Origin: Pseudocoprococcus catus
GTDB lineage: Bacteria; Bacillota; Clostridia; Lachnospirales; Lachnospiraceae
Assembly: GCF_902381825.1 (NCBI RefSeq)
Contig: NZ_LR698973.1
Location: 2,707,788 to 2,771,787, forward strand
Direction of reading: 5' to 3'
DNA length: 64,000 nt
The position numbers were made by a program, and so were the translations under genes. The notes below the pieces were generated by a model, which saw only the letters and a list, made by a program, of their open reading frames with translations, did not search any database and was not told the DNA's origin. This document shows positions 27,428 through 37,058 of the stretch, piece by piece. The number at the start of each line of letters is the position of its first letter. The first letter of the stretch is position 1.

Positions 27428-29083
27428 ATGGAAAAATTAAAACCGATGTTGTGGTCCGTGATGAAGGGCTACACAAAAGAACAGCTGGTCAAAGATATTG
27501 TGGCCGGCATTATTGTGGCAATCATTGCACTGCCGTTGTCGATTGCCCTGGCCCTGGCTTCAGGGGTGACGCCTGAGCGCGGTATTTATACGGCAATTAC
27601 AGCCGGATTTGTTATTTCATTTCTTGGCGGAAGCCGTGTGCAGATTGCGGGACCGACAGCTGCATTTGCGACAATTGTTGCCGGTATAGCCGCGGAAAAT
27701 GGTATAGAAGGACTGGCACTGGCAACAGTGATGGCCGGTATTATTCTGATCATTATGGGTGTCTGTCGAATGGGAAGCCTGATCAAATATATTCCATATA
27801 CGATCACGACAGGTTTTACAGCCGGTATTGCCGTTACGATTTTTATTGGGCAGATCAAAGATTTTCTTGGTCTGACAGTTGTTTCGGAAGAACCGCTGAT
27901 TGAGACAATGGACAAATTAGTGGGGGATATTCGTTTTATCAGCACCATTAATGTACAGACAGTCATCGTTGGTGCGGTATGTCTGGCGATTCTGATTGTC
28001 TGGCCGATGATCAATGAGACGATTCCGCCGTCACTTCTGGCAGTTATTGCCGGTATTGCCATGGTGAAAGGTTTACATATGCCGGTGAATACAATCGGTG
28101 ATTTATATACAATTTCCAATGCACTGCCGGCACTGACGGTACCGGTGTTTAATTTTGATATGGTACAGAAACTGCTTCCGGATGCATTTACCATTGCCAT
28201 CCTGGCTGCGATTGAATCCTTATTGTCATGTGTCGTTGCAGATGGTATGATTAATTCAAAGCATCGTTCCAATACAGAACTGGTAGCCCAGGGCGCGGGC
28301 AATATCGTTTCTGCATTATTTGGCGGTATCCCTGCCACAGGTGCCATTGCCCGTACAGCAGCCAATATCAAGAATGGCGGACGTACACCGATTGCAGGTA
28401 TGGTTCATGCAGTTGTACTTCTGTTGATTCTTGTTGTGTTGATGCCTTATGCGGCACTGATTCCGATGCCGACGATTGCAGCGATTTTGTTTATGGTAGC
28501 CTATAATATGAGCGGTTGGCGTAAATTTGTATATTTGCTGAAAACAGCGCCAAAGAGTGATATAATAGTGCTTGTATTGACTTTTGGTCTGACAGTTGTA
28601 TTTGATCTTGTTGTTGCCATTGAGGTTAATGTGGTACTTGCTGCAATGCTGTTTATGAAGCGCATGAGTGAGGAGACGGCTGTTGAAGGATGGAAATATG
28701 TTGAAAGTGATGACGATGATCCTGACAGCATTAACTTGAGGGATGTAGCCAAAAATATTCGTGTTTATGAGTTAAGTGGTCCGTTATTCTTCGGTGCTGC
28801 CGATAAGATTGCTGAGATTCATGCGAAAGATTTCAATAATTGTCTGATTTTGCGTATGCGAAGCGTGAATGCTATTGATGCAACAGCGATGCATGCACTG
28901 GAACTGCTTTGGGAGAAATGTCAGAAGAAGAATGTGACGCTGATCTTTTCTCATGTGAATGAACAGCCGATGTCAGCGATGAAGAAGTCGGGACTTTATG
29001 ATAAGGTCGGTGCTGAAAACTTCTGTGCGCATATTGATGACGCACTGGAAAGAGGCGCTGAGCTGGGAGAATCCCGACAGTAA
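27428..29083 (+). CDS. SulP-family anion transporter with STAS domain
   Basis: Membrane protein of 551 residues with about 12 hydrophobic segments, including the SulP marker region (ASGVTPERGIYTAITAGFVISFLGGSR and QIAGPTAAF). A cytoplasmic STAS domain begins near residue 440 (LSGPLFFGAADKI...LRMRSVNAIDATAMHALELL). SulP proteins carry sulfate, bicarbonate, oxalate or dicarboxylates; the substrate cannot be read from sequence. It stands alone between terminators. Confidence 0.88.
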   Translation: MEKLKPMLWSVMKGYTKEQLVKDIVAGIIVAIIALPLSIALALASGVTPERGIYTAITAGFVISFLGGSRVQIAGPTAAFATIVAGIAAENGIEGLALATVMAGIILIIMGVCRMGSLIKYIPYTITTGFTAGIAVTIFIGQIKDFLGLTVVSEEPLIETMDKLVGDIRFISTINVQTVIVGAVCLAILIVWPMINETIPPSLLAVIAGIAMVKGLHMPVNTIGDLYTISNALPALTVPVFNFDMVQKLLPDAFTIAILAAIESLLSCVVADGMINSKHRSNTELVAQGAGNIVSALFGGIPATGAIARTAANIKNGGRTPIAGMVHAVVLLLILVVLMPYAALIPMPTIAAILFMVAYNMSGWRKFVYLLKTAPKSDIIVLVLTFGLTVVFDLVVAIEVNVVLAAMLFMKRMSEETAVEGWKYVESDDDDPDSINLRDVAKNIRVYELSGPLFFGAADKIAEIHAKDFNNCLILRMRSVNAIDATAMHALELLWEKCQKKNVTLIFSHVNEQPMSAMKKSGLYDKVGAENFCAHIDDALERGAELGESRQ

Positions 29084-29106
29084 AAGCCGATATTTGTCTA
29101 TGCTTG

Positions 29107-29148
29107 TCATTATTGGGTGCAGCCGGAAAACTTGCGGCTGAATAATGA
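29107..29148 (+). terminator. Hairpin between sulP-type gene and asnA
   Basis: TCATTATT (29107-29114) pairs with AATAATGA (29141-29148), and CAGCCG (29120-29125) with CGGCTG (29135-29140), with a five-base bulge. No T run follows, so it may be a weak terminator or a leader structure of asnA. Confidence 0.45.
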
Positions 29149-29181
29149 CCGGAAATTTATTAAGAAAAGGATGGGGCAGAA

Positions 29182-30189
29182 ATGGGAAAATTAATAATAC
29201 CTGAAAATTACCGTTCTTGCCTGAGTAGTTATGAGACTCAGGAAGCAATCGGTATGATTAAAATCCTGATGCAGAAGAAATTATGTATGGCGTTAAAGCT
29301 GAAACGTGTGACAGCACCGTTATTTGTTGATCCGGCTTCCGGTTTGAACGATGATCTGAACGGCGTGGAGCGACCGGTATCTTTTGATATTCCGGATGCA
29401 CATATGGAAGCCCAGGTTGTACATTCTCTTGCAAAATGGAAGCGTATGGCACTTTATAATTATGATTTTCCTGTAGGCAAAGGTCTGCTGTGTGATATGA
29501 ATGCTATTCGTCGTGACGAAGAACTGGACAATCTGCATTCCGCTTATGTGGATCAGTGGGACTGGGAAAAAGTTATCACAGAAGAGGATAGAAACTTCGA
29601 TTATCTGATGACCACTGTGAACCGTATTGTGGAATCCATCTGCAATACCCTGGATGAAGTGAAATATCAGTATGAACATCTGCATACAGAGCTTTGCAGA
29701 GAAGTTTCCTTTATCACATCTCAGGAACTGGAAGATATGTATCCGGATCTGACACCGAAGGAAAGAGAGAATGCCTATGCCAGAGAGAAGAAGACGATCT
29801 TTATTATGCAGATCGGTGATCTTCTGAAATCCGGCGAACGCCATGACGGACGTGCACCGGACTATGATGACTGGCAGTTAAATGGTGACCTGCTGTTCTG
29901 GCATGAACCATTACAATGTGCACTGGAAGTATCTTCCATGGGTATCCGTGTTGATGCGAAGTCCCTTGATGAACAGCTGACCAAGGCCGGCTGTGATGAG
30001 AGACGTAAGCTGCCGTTCCATCAGCTGCTGTTGTCCAACAGACTGCCGCTGACAATTGGCGGCGGTATCGGTCAGTCCAGAATCTGTATGCTGTTGCTTC
30101 AGAAAGCCCATGTGGGTGAAGTTCAGGCATCTGTCTGGGACAAGGAGACACTGCAGCAGTGTGAATCTGCAGGTATTGAAATTCTTTAA
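29182..30189 (+). CDS. asnA: AsnA, aspartate-ammonia ligase
   Basis: Protein of 335 residues resembling AsnA throughout (FVDPASGLNDDLNGVERPVSFD, AQVVHSLAKWKRMAL, YVDQWDWEKVI, GGGIGQSRICMLLL). It makes asparagine from aspartate, ammonia and ATP. The enzyme has a class II aminoacyl-tRNA-synthetase fold, whose motif 3 is the GGIGQSR segment. The stop overlaps the convergent sigma-54 activator gene by four bases. Confidence 0.95.
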   Translation: MGKLIIPENYRSCLSSYETQEAIGMIKILMQKKLCMALKLKRVTAPLFVDPASGLNDDLNGVERPVSFDIPDAHMEAQVVHSLAKWKRMALYNYDFPVGKGLLCDMNAIRRDEELDNLHSAYVDQWDWEKVITEEDRNFDYLMTTVNRIVESICNTLDEVKYQYEHLHTELCREVSFITSQELEDMYPDLTPKERENAYAREKKTIFIMQIGDLLKSGERHDGRAPDYDDWQLNGDLLFWHEPLQCALEVSSMGIRVDAKSLDEQLTKAGCDERRKLPFHQLLLSNRLPLTIGGGIGQSRICMLLLQKAHVGEVQASVWDKETLQQCESAGIEIL

Positions 30190-31610
30190 TTAATTTCATA
30201 TTTCGCGATTTTGTCATACAAAAGGCTGCGGGAGATGCCAAGCTCCTTCGCGGCCTTTGTTTTATTTCCGGCACATTTCTTTAAAGCATTTTCAATTTCC
30301 TGTTTTTCATAATCTCTCTTTTTGATAGATAAATGATTAGGGTCTGAATACGAATCGATAATAGGTGAAGTCGAAAATGATTTTTTTGTATGATACATTC
30401 GCAATTTGTTTTCAAGAAATTCAAAGTCTTTTTTGGATAAAGTCGTACTGTCGGACATAATACAGGCCCGTTCGATAGCGTGTCCGAGTTCACGGACATT
30501 GCCTGGCCAGTGGTAGGTACTGAGGTACTGCAGAGCACTTTTTGACACGTTTTTAATCTGCAGATGATACTTTTCATTGATGCGTTGAATCAGTGACTGG
30601 CATAAAAGCGGAATATCTTCCATACGTTCTCTCAGAGGTGGAATCTCAAGTTCAATGACATTAATTCTATACAGAAGGTCTTCTCTGAATTTCTTTTCTT
30701 TCACCATTTGATATAAATCCTGATTACTGCAGCAGATCACATGAATATCCAAAGGAATAGGTTGAACAGAGCCAATTCTTTCAACTTCAAATTCCTGAAG
30801 CACGCGAAGGAGTTTGGATTGGGCATCAAGGGATAATTCCTCGATTTCATCGAGAAGAATAGTGCCATGGTTGGCCTGTTCAAATTTACCTGCTTTACCA
30901 CCTTTGATGGCACCGGAGAAAGTTCCGGTTTCGTAACCGAATAGTTCGGATTCAACAAGGGTGCTTGGGATCGCTGCACAGTTGATCTTAATAAACGGCC
31001 CGTTTTTCCTGTCACTGGCATTATGGATAGCAGTAGCAAATACTTCTTTACCAGTGCCGCTTTCACCGGTTAAAAGAATGGGTGTCGGTGTATTACAGAT
31101 TCGGGACAAAATTTTTTTTAATTCTATAATTTTATCAGAGATACCGATAATTGACTCAAAAATTTCAGGTGCTTGATTAAAACCGTGAAGCTGTCTGTTT
31201 AGGAGAATATTGGATTCTTCCAGACGCTCAATGCGTTCCTGGAGGTTTTCAATTTGAAGAGCTGTATTGAGCGAACTGGCAGTTGCCACACCAAGGATTT
31301 CACCATATTCATTTTTGATGGGCAGGCAGTTGTAGAGAACTTTACGGTCATCAACGGTTTCAAATAATTGGTCATATTTGGCTTCACCTGTCTGAAGGGC
31401 TTCATAGAGTTTTGTATTTGGAATGAGTTCTTCTATTTTCATGCCGATAATGTCCTGCTTCTTCATGCCGAAAAAATCAGCGTAAATTTGGTTAATATAG
31501 ACAATACGGCCATCGGTATCAAGTAAAATTTGAAAATAGAGGGCATCAAATACGTCGTGAAGTAATTTTTCTGTATTTTCATAAAGGTTATTCCATTCTA
31601 CATAATTCAT
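30186..31610 (-). CDS. PAS / sigma-54 activator / Fis regulator, GTFSGA variant
   Basis: Enhancer-binding protein of 474 residues from ATG 31610 (minus-strand AAAGGCG eight bases upstream). Order: PAS (residues about 20-130), a Leu/Glu-rich coiled linker (LQERIERLEESNILLNRQL), AAA+ domain (GESGTGKE, Walker B TILLDEIEEL) and a Fis helix-turn-helix (NKTKAAKELGISRSLLYDKI). The sigma-54 contact loop is GTFSGA instead of GAFTGA. It is divergent from the operon beginning with the sigma-54 promoter at 31747, its likely target. Confidence 0.9.
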   Translation of the reverse strand: MNYVEWNNLYENTEKLLHDVFDALYFQILLDTDGRIVYINQIYADFFGMKKQDIIGMKIEELIPNTKLYEALQTGEAKYDQLFETVDDRKVLYNCLPIKNEYGEILGVATASSLNTALQIENLQERIERLEESNILLNRQLHGFNQAPEIFESIIGISDKIIELKKILSRICNTPTPILLTGESGTGKEVFATAIHNASDRKNGPFIKINCAAIPSTLVESELFGYETGTFSGAIKGGKAGKFEQANHGTILLDEIEELSLDAQSKLLRVLQEFEVERIGSVQPIPLDIHVICCSNQDLYQMVKEKKFREDLLYRINVIELEIPPLRERMEDIPLLCQSLIQRINEKYHLQIKNVSKSALQYLSTYHWPGNVRELGHAIERACIMSDSTTLSKKDFEFLENKLRMYHTKKSFSTSPIIDSYSDPNHLSIKKRDYEKQEIENALKKCAGNKTKAAKELGISRSLLYDKIAKYEIN

Positions 31611-31710
31611 ATCAATGCGCCTTTCATAACAAAAAATGTTCGATAATCTGTACAAATATGTCTATATCATACAACAATTTTTGCATCCTTGTAAAGAAAA
31701 AAGGGAAATT

Positions 31711-31765
31711 TTGTCGAAAAATGCCGATTTTGGGGCTGTTTTGGAATTGGCACGGATTATGCTTT
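31711..31765 (+). promoter_or_regulatory. Sigma-54 promoter with nearby TCG-N8-CGA site
   Basis: TTGGCAC (31747-31753) and ATGCTT, with GG at 31749-31750 and GC at 31761-31762 ten bases apart, form a -24/-12 promoter 85 bases before the PanE-like gene. TTGTCGAAAAATGCCGA (31711-31727) resembles the enhancer-like sites at 39686 and 39752, though it lies close to the promoter. Confidence 0.8.
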
Positions 31766-31850
31766 ATATATAGGCAGATGATAACTTTTGGCCGATGGTT
31801 TCAACTGACAGCATTAATAAAATGAGGTATATAAAAGGGAGTTGTTTATT

Positions 31851-32864
31851 ATGAGAATAGCAATTATGGGTGCAGGTTCTTTAGGAACGATTTTAGGCGC
31901 TTATGTGTCAAAAGCAGGATATGATGTTGTACTGATTGATCCTTATCAGGAACATGTCGATGCATTGAACAAAGACGGTGCACATGTTATCGGTACTGTA
32001 GATTTTGTACAGCCAGTCAAAGCGATTACACCGGATCAGATGGACGGTGTTTATGATGTTGTGATCTATATGGCAAAACAGACTTACAATGATACAGCCA
32101 TTCCTCAGATCCAGGCTCATATCGATGACAACAGTACAGTATGTGTATGCCAGAATGGTATTCCTGAATATGCAGTCAGCGCAGTGATTGGCACAGAAAG
32201 AGTTGTTGGCGCACCTGTAGGCTGGGGCGCAACATTCCAGGGACCAGGCTGTTCAGCACTGACAACAACAGAGGGAAGACTGAACTTTACACTGGGTTCA
32301 TTAGACGGCCCGATTAATGATCATGTAAAAAGAGTTAAACCGATTCTTGAATCTATGGGTGAAGTCATTGTTTCAGAAAACCTTCTGGGTCTGAGATGGA
32401 CAAAGCTTCTGATGAATTCTACATTCAGTGGTTTATCGACAGCGCTTGGAACAACATTCGGCGGTGTAATGGATGATGATGTTGCAATGCAGCTGATTTT
32501 AAAAGATGGTAAAGAATGTCTGGATGCGGCTGCAAATGCAGGGATTACCCTTGAGCCTTATGAGGAATATGATTTTTATCAAGCATTTAAACGGGGAAAC
32601 AAAGCAACAAATGATGCATCTATCAAATTGATTCGTGAAATCTGGCAACCGCATTATAAGCTGACGGCCAGTATGGCACAGGATTTGATGAAGGGTAGAA
32701 AATGTGAAATATACGATATTAATGGGGTCGTGTGTGATACAGGTAAAAAATATGGCATTCCAACACCGGTTAATGACAGAATTGTTGAAATAGTAGCCGG
32801 TATTCAGGATGGCAAATATCAGTATTCACCTGAAAATATCAAATATTTTAAAGATCTGTTATAA
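31851..32864 (+). CDS. PanE/ApbA-like ketopantoate reductase family dehydrogenase
   Basis: Protein of 337 residues with an N-terminal Rossmann fold (IAIMGAGSLGTILGAYVSKAG). The 6-phosphogluconate-dehydrogenase-like C-terminal domain includes the family Lys-Asn pair (RWTKLLMNSTFSGLSTA). ATG 31851 follows AAAAGGGAG; the ORF can be read from an upstream TTG but that has no site. As first gene of a sigma-54-driven catabolic operon it probably oxidises or reduces a 2-hydroxy/2-keto acid rather than ketopantoate. It is about 30 residues longer than PanE. Confidence 0.82.
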   Translation: MRIAIMGAGSLGTILGAYVSKAGYDVVLIDPYQEHVDALNKDGAHVIGTVDFVQPVKAITPDQMDGVYDVVIYMAKQTYNDTAIPQIQAHIDDNSTVCVCQNGIPEYAVSAVIGTERVVGAPVGWGATFQGPGCSALTTTEGRLNFTLGSLDGPINDHVKRVKPILESMGEVIVSENLLGLRWTKLLMNSTFSGLSTALGTTFGGVMDDDVAMQLILKDGKECLDAAANAGITLEPYEEYDFYQAFKRGNKATNDASIKLIREIWQPHYKLTASMAQDLMKGRKCEIYDINGVVCDTGKKYGIPTPVNDRIVEIVAGIQDGKYQYSPENIKYFKDLL

Positions 32865-32889
32865 TTTAAAAAAATAAGGGGGTTAAGGT

Positions 32890-33045
32890 ATGTCAATTGT
32901 TCCTTTTGTATTCTGGGGTGCGTCTATTTTATCAGGTGTTGTTATTTATGTGAGTGTTGCAACGGTAATCGAAAAATCAGGTTTAAAGAGACTTGGAGCA
33001 ACAGGTCATCTTTTCACTTGCGACCCTAAAGAAGATGATAAGTAA
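32890..33045 (+). CDS. Small accessory membrane protein of the symporter
   Basis: A 51-residue protein: one hydrophobic helix (PFVFWGASILSGVVIYVSVA) followed by a basic/acidic cytoplasmic tail ending PKEDDK. ATG 32890 is preceded by AAGGGGG. It sits 17 bases before an SSS-family symporter, matching the small accessory subunits that accompany some of these transporters. It is needed for stability or transport by analogy only. Confidence 0.75.
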   Translation: MSIVPFVFWGASILSGVVIYVSVATVIEKSGLKRLGATGHLFTCDPKEDDK

Positions 33046-33062
33046 GAGAAGGGGGATACGGA

Positions 33063-34598
33063 ATGAATATTTATTTAATCATATTTATTGTTTACTTTGG
33101 TATTATCATTGCAACATCTATTGCAGGTTCCAAGAAAGTTGAGTCCATGGAAGATTTCGCAGTCGGCGGCAATAAGATGGGGCTGCTTCTTGGTGTTGGT
33201 ACATCTATGGCCACATGGCTTTCTGTAGCATCCGTTATGGGTGTACCCGGCAACATTTATTCAAGAGGTGTGTGTGCCATTACCGGATGGATTGCCGGTT
33301 GGTTCTTTGCAACAGCAGTTATGCCGATGGTTGCATACAAGATCAGAAGACCGGCTGTACCTTGCCGTACATTCCCGGAACTGATCAACCTTCGTTATGA
33401 TCCGCATAATGAAAAGAGCCCGATTCGAATTTTCGTAGCGGCTGTCGAACTCGTTGGTTATTTCGTATTCTCATTTATCCAGATTCAGGGGTTTGGTATC
33501 GTTCTTTCAAGTATCACAGGTATTTCTTACAATATCTGTTGTGTGGCATTCATGATTATCCTGATTTTCACATGTATGGGTGGTTTTGAATCTGTTGCCA
33601 GAACAGATACAGCCAATGCAATCCTGATTCTGATCGGTGTTATTGCCGGTGCAGTAACTGTTATGCAGCTGACAGGCGGTATTGGCAATATTGTTGAAAA
33701 CTTTGTGACAACAACAGCACCTGCTATCGAAGGACAGCCTGCTCTGGAAGCCGGTGTTCTTGGTTCTTCATGGGGCGTTTTCGGTGTCAGTGCCATTATT
33801 TCAACATTCCTTTCAAATGCATTTGGTTCCATCGTTGCACCACACTGGGTTGCACGTTTCATGGCTCCGAAGAATGCAAAAACAGCAGCGCTCCAGATGT
33901 TCTGCGTACTGTTGTTGTTAATTCCTGTATTTGGCTGTCTGATTATTATCGGTATGGGCGGCAAGATGATTCTTCCGACGTTACCGGCAGGCGTTACAAC
34001 AGACTACATGTTCCCTCAGCTGATTATGAATTACCTGAATCCTGTTCTGGGTGCATTAGCATTGACAGCCATCTGTGCAGCAGCTGTTTCCACAGCAAAC
34101 TCTATGCTGTTACACTGTTCCACATCATTAGTATATGATATCAAGCGTGTGCTTCAGGATAAGAAGGCTTCAGCAGAAAATGATGATAAGACAACAAAAG
34201 AACTCAGAATGTGGGTACTTCTTTTAGGGGTATTGGCTGTGCTTGGTGCGATTGCACAGTTCTCACTTCTGGCACAGGGCTTTACATATGTATATGGTGC
34301 ATTTGGTTCCATGTTCTTTGCTCCAATCCTGTTTGGTCTGTTTGTTAAGAGAATGAATCAGCCTGCAGCATGGACATCCATGATTGTCGGCCTGATTGCT
34401 TACTTATACTGTACAATTTGCGGTGCGCCTTTAGGCTTGCCAACATTTATTGTATCTGCAGGTTTATCTGTCATCTCAGCAATTATTATAATGAATGTGA
34501 CAAAGAAACCACCTGTGGAAACATATGAAGCATTTTTCTTTGATGAAGTCAGCGAAGAAACATTAAGAACAATTCATAAAATCCGTAAAGATATCTAA
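33063..34598 (+). CDS. SSS-family sodium/solute symporter
   Basis: Membrane protein of 511 residues with about 13 hydrophobic segments. Markers include the N-terminal SKKVESMEDFAVGGNKMG loop and GTSMATWLSVASVMGVPG, the usual SSS sodium/substrate region. It is predicted to import an organic acid-type substrate with Na+. The substrate is presumably what the operon degrades and the divergent activator senses. The C-terminal tail of about 40 residues is cytoplasmic and acidic. Confidence 0.9.
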   Translation: MNIYLIIFIVYFGIIIATSIAGSKKVESMEDFAVGGNKMGLLLGVGTSMATWLSVASVMGVPGNIYSRGVCAITGWIAGWFFATAVMPMVAYKIRRPAVPCRTFPELINLRYDPHNEKSPIRIFVAAVELVGYFVFSFIQIQGFGIVLSSITGISYNICCVAFMIILIFTCMGGFESVARTDTANAILILIGVIAGAVTVMQLTGGIGNIVENFVTTTAPAIEGQPALEAGVLGSSWGVFGVSAIISTFLSNAFGSIVAPHWVARFMAPKNAKTAALQMFCVLLLLIPVFGCLIIIGMGGKMILPTLPAGVTTDYMFPQLIMNYLNPVLGALALTAICAAAVSTANSMLLHCSTSLVYDIKRVLQDKKASAENDDKTTKELRMWVLLLGVLAVLGAIAQFSLLAQGFTYVYGAFGSMFFAPILFGLFVKRMNQPAAWTSMIVGLIAYLYCTICGAPLGLPTFIVSAGLSVISAIIIMNVTKKPPVETYEAFFFDEVSEETLRTIHKIRKDI

Positions 34599-34646
34599 TC
34601 ATTGTTTGCTTAAAGCATGTTCGGATGAAAGAGGAGGATGAAGCAT

Positions 34647-35819
34647 ATGATATTGGATGCAAAAGAACAATGGTATACTTTGGAAAATCTGGAAAAGGTT
34701 GAACATATGCAGTTCCTCCCTATTGATGCATATGCAATTGAAAACGGAAAAAGATGTCTGGAAATTCCTGAAGGCGTAAAAAGCATCAGTGAAGATGCAG
34801 CCGCAGTTTATAATATCGGTTCAATTGTATCGAATATCAGCTATATCCTCGATCATCAGGAACTGCAGAGAATTGAGTGGGAGAAGAAACTTCGTCAGCG
34901 CCGCTTGATCAAGATGACATTTCCGAAGGAAGCCGGGGCAACCGCATCGGAACGGTCAGCGTATCTGGTGGGAAAGGAGCTGCGTGTACGTCTTGTGAAA
35001 ATGCATCTTCCGGCCAGTCTGGAATCTGTATCTGCGGCTGCATTTCCGAAGTTTCTTGAAGCCATTGAGGTCGATGCAGGGAATGCACAGTATGCATCGG
35101 TGGACGGTGTTCTCTTTTCGAAGGATTTGAAAAAATTAATTCGATATCCGGGATATACAGGAGATCAGTACAGTATTCCGGAGGGAACTGAATGTATTGC
35201 ACAGGAGGCTTTTTCAGGCTGTTATCTGAAAAAACTGACATTGCCGGCATCGATAAAGACAATTGAGAGAAATGCTTTTCGCGGTATGAGCGGGCTTGAA
35301 GAAATGGATTGCCAATCGGAAGATATTGCACTTGGCACAGGCCTGTTCAGCGAAAGCAAATTAGACCAGATTGACTGGTGGCCGTGGGAGAGCATTACAA
35401 AAGCTGCGTTTATGAACAGTAGTATCGAACATATTAGGATTCCGGAAGGGGTCGAAGCGATTGAAGATTATGCTTTTGCAGGCTGCCGGTATGTCAGAGA
35501 AATTACAGTTTCCGAAGGTGTGAAAAGCATCGAAAGGAACAGCTTCAGGCTGGGTATGGGATTTGACGGAAATATCTCTCTGCCGCTGCATTTGTATCCG
35601 ATGATTTATCGTTTTCCGCCGTTGACGACAATTAACGGGATGCCAAAACGGAAAATATCGGAGAGATATTTATCCGGTGAAAACTGCCGTGAAGACAGAG
35701 AAGTGATGATTGAACAGCAGTTGGAACTGGAGACGGCACTGGGTAAATTGAATTTCATGAATATTGCAGCCAGAAGATATATCCAGGCAGAATTGCAGTG
35801 CCTGAATAGCATGATTTAA
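34647..35819 (+). CDS. Leucine-rich-repeat (BspA-type) protein, cytoplasmic
   Basis: Protein of 390 residues with about six LRR_5-type repeats (LEIPEGVKSISEDA; LTLPASIKTIERNAFRGMSGLEEM; IRIPEGVEAIEDYAFAGCRYV; ITVSEGVKSIERNSF). It has no signal peptide or anchor, unlike the surface BspA-like proteins. The start ATG 34647 is nine bases after GAGGAGG. Its position inside a catabolic operon, between symporter and HMG-CoA-reductase-like genes, is unexpected. A scaffold or regulatory role is possible; none is established. Confidence 0.75.
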   Translation: MILDAKEQWYTLENLEKVEHMQFLPIDAYAIENGKRCLEIPEGVKSISEDAAAVYNIGSIVSNISYILDHQELQRIEWEKKLRQRRLIKMTFPKEAGATASERSAYLVGKELRVRLVKMHLPASLESVSAAAFPKFLEAIEVDAGNAQYASVDGVLFSKDLKKLIRYPGYTGDQYSIPEGTECIAQEAFSGCYLKKLTLPASIKTIERNAFRGMSGLEEMDCQSEDIALGTGLFSESKLDQIDWWPWESITKAAFMNSSIEHIRIPEGVEAIEDYAFAGCRYVREITVSEGVKSIERNSFRLGMGFDGNISLPLHLYPMIYRFPPLTTINGMPKRKISERYLSGENCREDREVMIEQQLELETALGKLNFMNIAARRYIQAELQCLNSMI

Positions 35820-35849
35820 TATACAGCTGCATGTAGGAGTATGATGAAA

Positions 35850-36983
35850 ATGCGTGAAGTAAAAGATATAACAGCAATGTCAGTGGATGAGCGTATTGCT
35901 TATGCAAAGGCGAACAGTCCCTTGACGGAAGAAGAACTTCAGATGATCAAAGAAGGTTCTGCATTGACAACAGATCGTGCAGATCAGATGGTTGAGAATG
36001 TTATCGGTGTTTATTTTCTGCCATACAGTATTGCACCGGGCTTTGTCATTAACGGCAAAGAGATGATAGTGCCGATGGTAGGTGAAGAACCTTATGTTAC
36101 CAAATCAACAACAAGCGGCGCCCGTCTGGCAGCTGCCAACGGCGGATTTACAGCCAGCACAACAGGGTCTTTCATGATCGGCCAGATTCAGATGCTGAAT
36201 ATTGAAAATCCGGAGACAGCAAGGCTGAAAATTCTGGAAGATAAACAGCGTTTAATTGAAGCAGCCAATAAGGTAGATCCGGTGCTGGTATCATTTGGCG
36301 GCGGATGCACAGATGTTGAAGTCAGAACAATTGAAACAATGACCGGTCAAATGGTGATCATTCATTTAATCATCAATGTATGTGATGCCATGGGAGCACA
36401 GGCCATCAATGCTATGGTTGAAGCTGCAGCACCGATTGCAGAAGAAATTACAGGCGGTAAAACCAATCTGAAGGTTTTGTCTAATTATGCTATTTACAGA
36501 TTGGCCAGAGCACGTGTATGCATCAAAAAAGAGGATCTTGGCGGAGAAGAAAATGTAGATAAATTTGTTTCTGCCTATGCTTTTGCAGCTGCAGATCCAT
36601 TCCGTGCGGCAACAAATAATAAAGGTGTTATGAATGGCATGATTCCGGTTGTTGTTGCGACAGGCAATGACACAAGAGCTGTAGAAAGTGGCGTCCATTC
36701 TTATGCAGCCAGAAATGGCCGTTACAGCACCATCACCATCTGGGAAAAGAATAATAACGGAGACCTTGAGGGGATGATTGAAGTACCGATGGCAGTGGGA
36801 ACTGTCGGCGGCACAACCAAATTCCATCCGGCGGCACAGGTTTCATTGAAGATGATGGGCATTACAAAAGCAGATGATCTTGAGAAGGTTATCGTCAGTG
36901 TCGGCCTGGCAGCAAATCTTGGTGTTTTATATTCATTAGTAACAGTTGGTTTACATGGCGATTTTGAAAGTGCCAGAAAATAG
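35850..36983 (+). CDS. Class II HMG-CoA reductase homolog, short C-terminus
   Basis: Protein of about 377 residues. Class II (degradative) reductase motifs are clear: ENVIGVYFLPYSIAPGF, VPMVGEEPYV (catalytic Glu), GGFTASTTGSFMIGQIQ, NVCDAMGAQAIN, FRAATNNKGVMNG (catalytic Lys) and VATGNDTRAVESG (catalytic Asp). Biochemically studied members run to about 430 residues with a C-terminal flap containing GHMxLHARN. Here the chain ends GLHGDFESARK, so most of the flap is absent. It may act on another 3-hydroxyacyl-CoA. ATG 35850 has the best spacing to GGAG. Confidence 0.8.
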   Translation: MREVKDITAMSVDERIAYAKANSPLTEEELQMIKEGSALTTDRADQMVENVIGVYFLPYSIAPGFVINGKEMIVPMVGEEPYVTKSTTSGARLAAANGGFTASTTGSFMIGQIQMLNIENPETARLKILEDKQRLIEAANKVDPVLVSFGGGCTDVEVRTIETMTGQMVIIHLIINVCDAMGAQAINAMVEAAAPIAEEITGGKTNLKVLSNYAIYRLARARVCIKKEDLGGEENVDKFVSAYAFAAADPFRAATNNKGVMNGMIPVVVATGNDTRAVESGVHSYAARNGRYSTITIWEKNNNGDLEGMIEVPMAVGTVGGTTKFHPAAQVSLKMMGITKADDLEKVIVSVGLAANLGVLYSLVTVGLHGDFESARK

Positions 36984-37058
36984 AAAAGTATATATTTGAC
37001 GTTAAGGCTCGTGAGTGAGTCATAAATCATAAGAGATAACAGACAGGAGAGATTAACA

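Noticed and set aside
29083..29182. T-box riboswitch upstream of asnA
   Set aside because: The leader is under 100 bases with one hairpin and no T-box consensus or specifier-loop structure.
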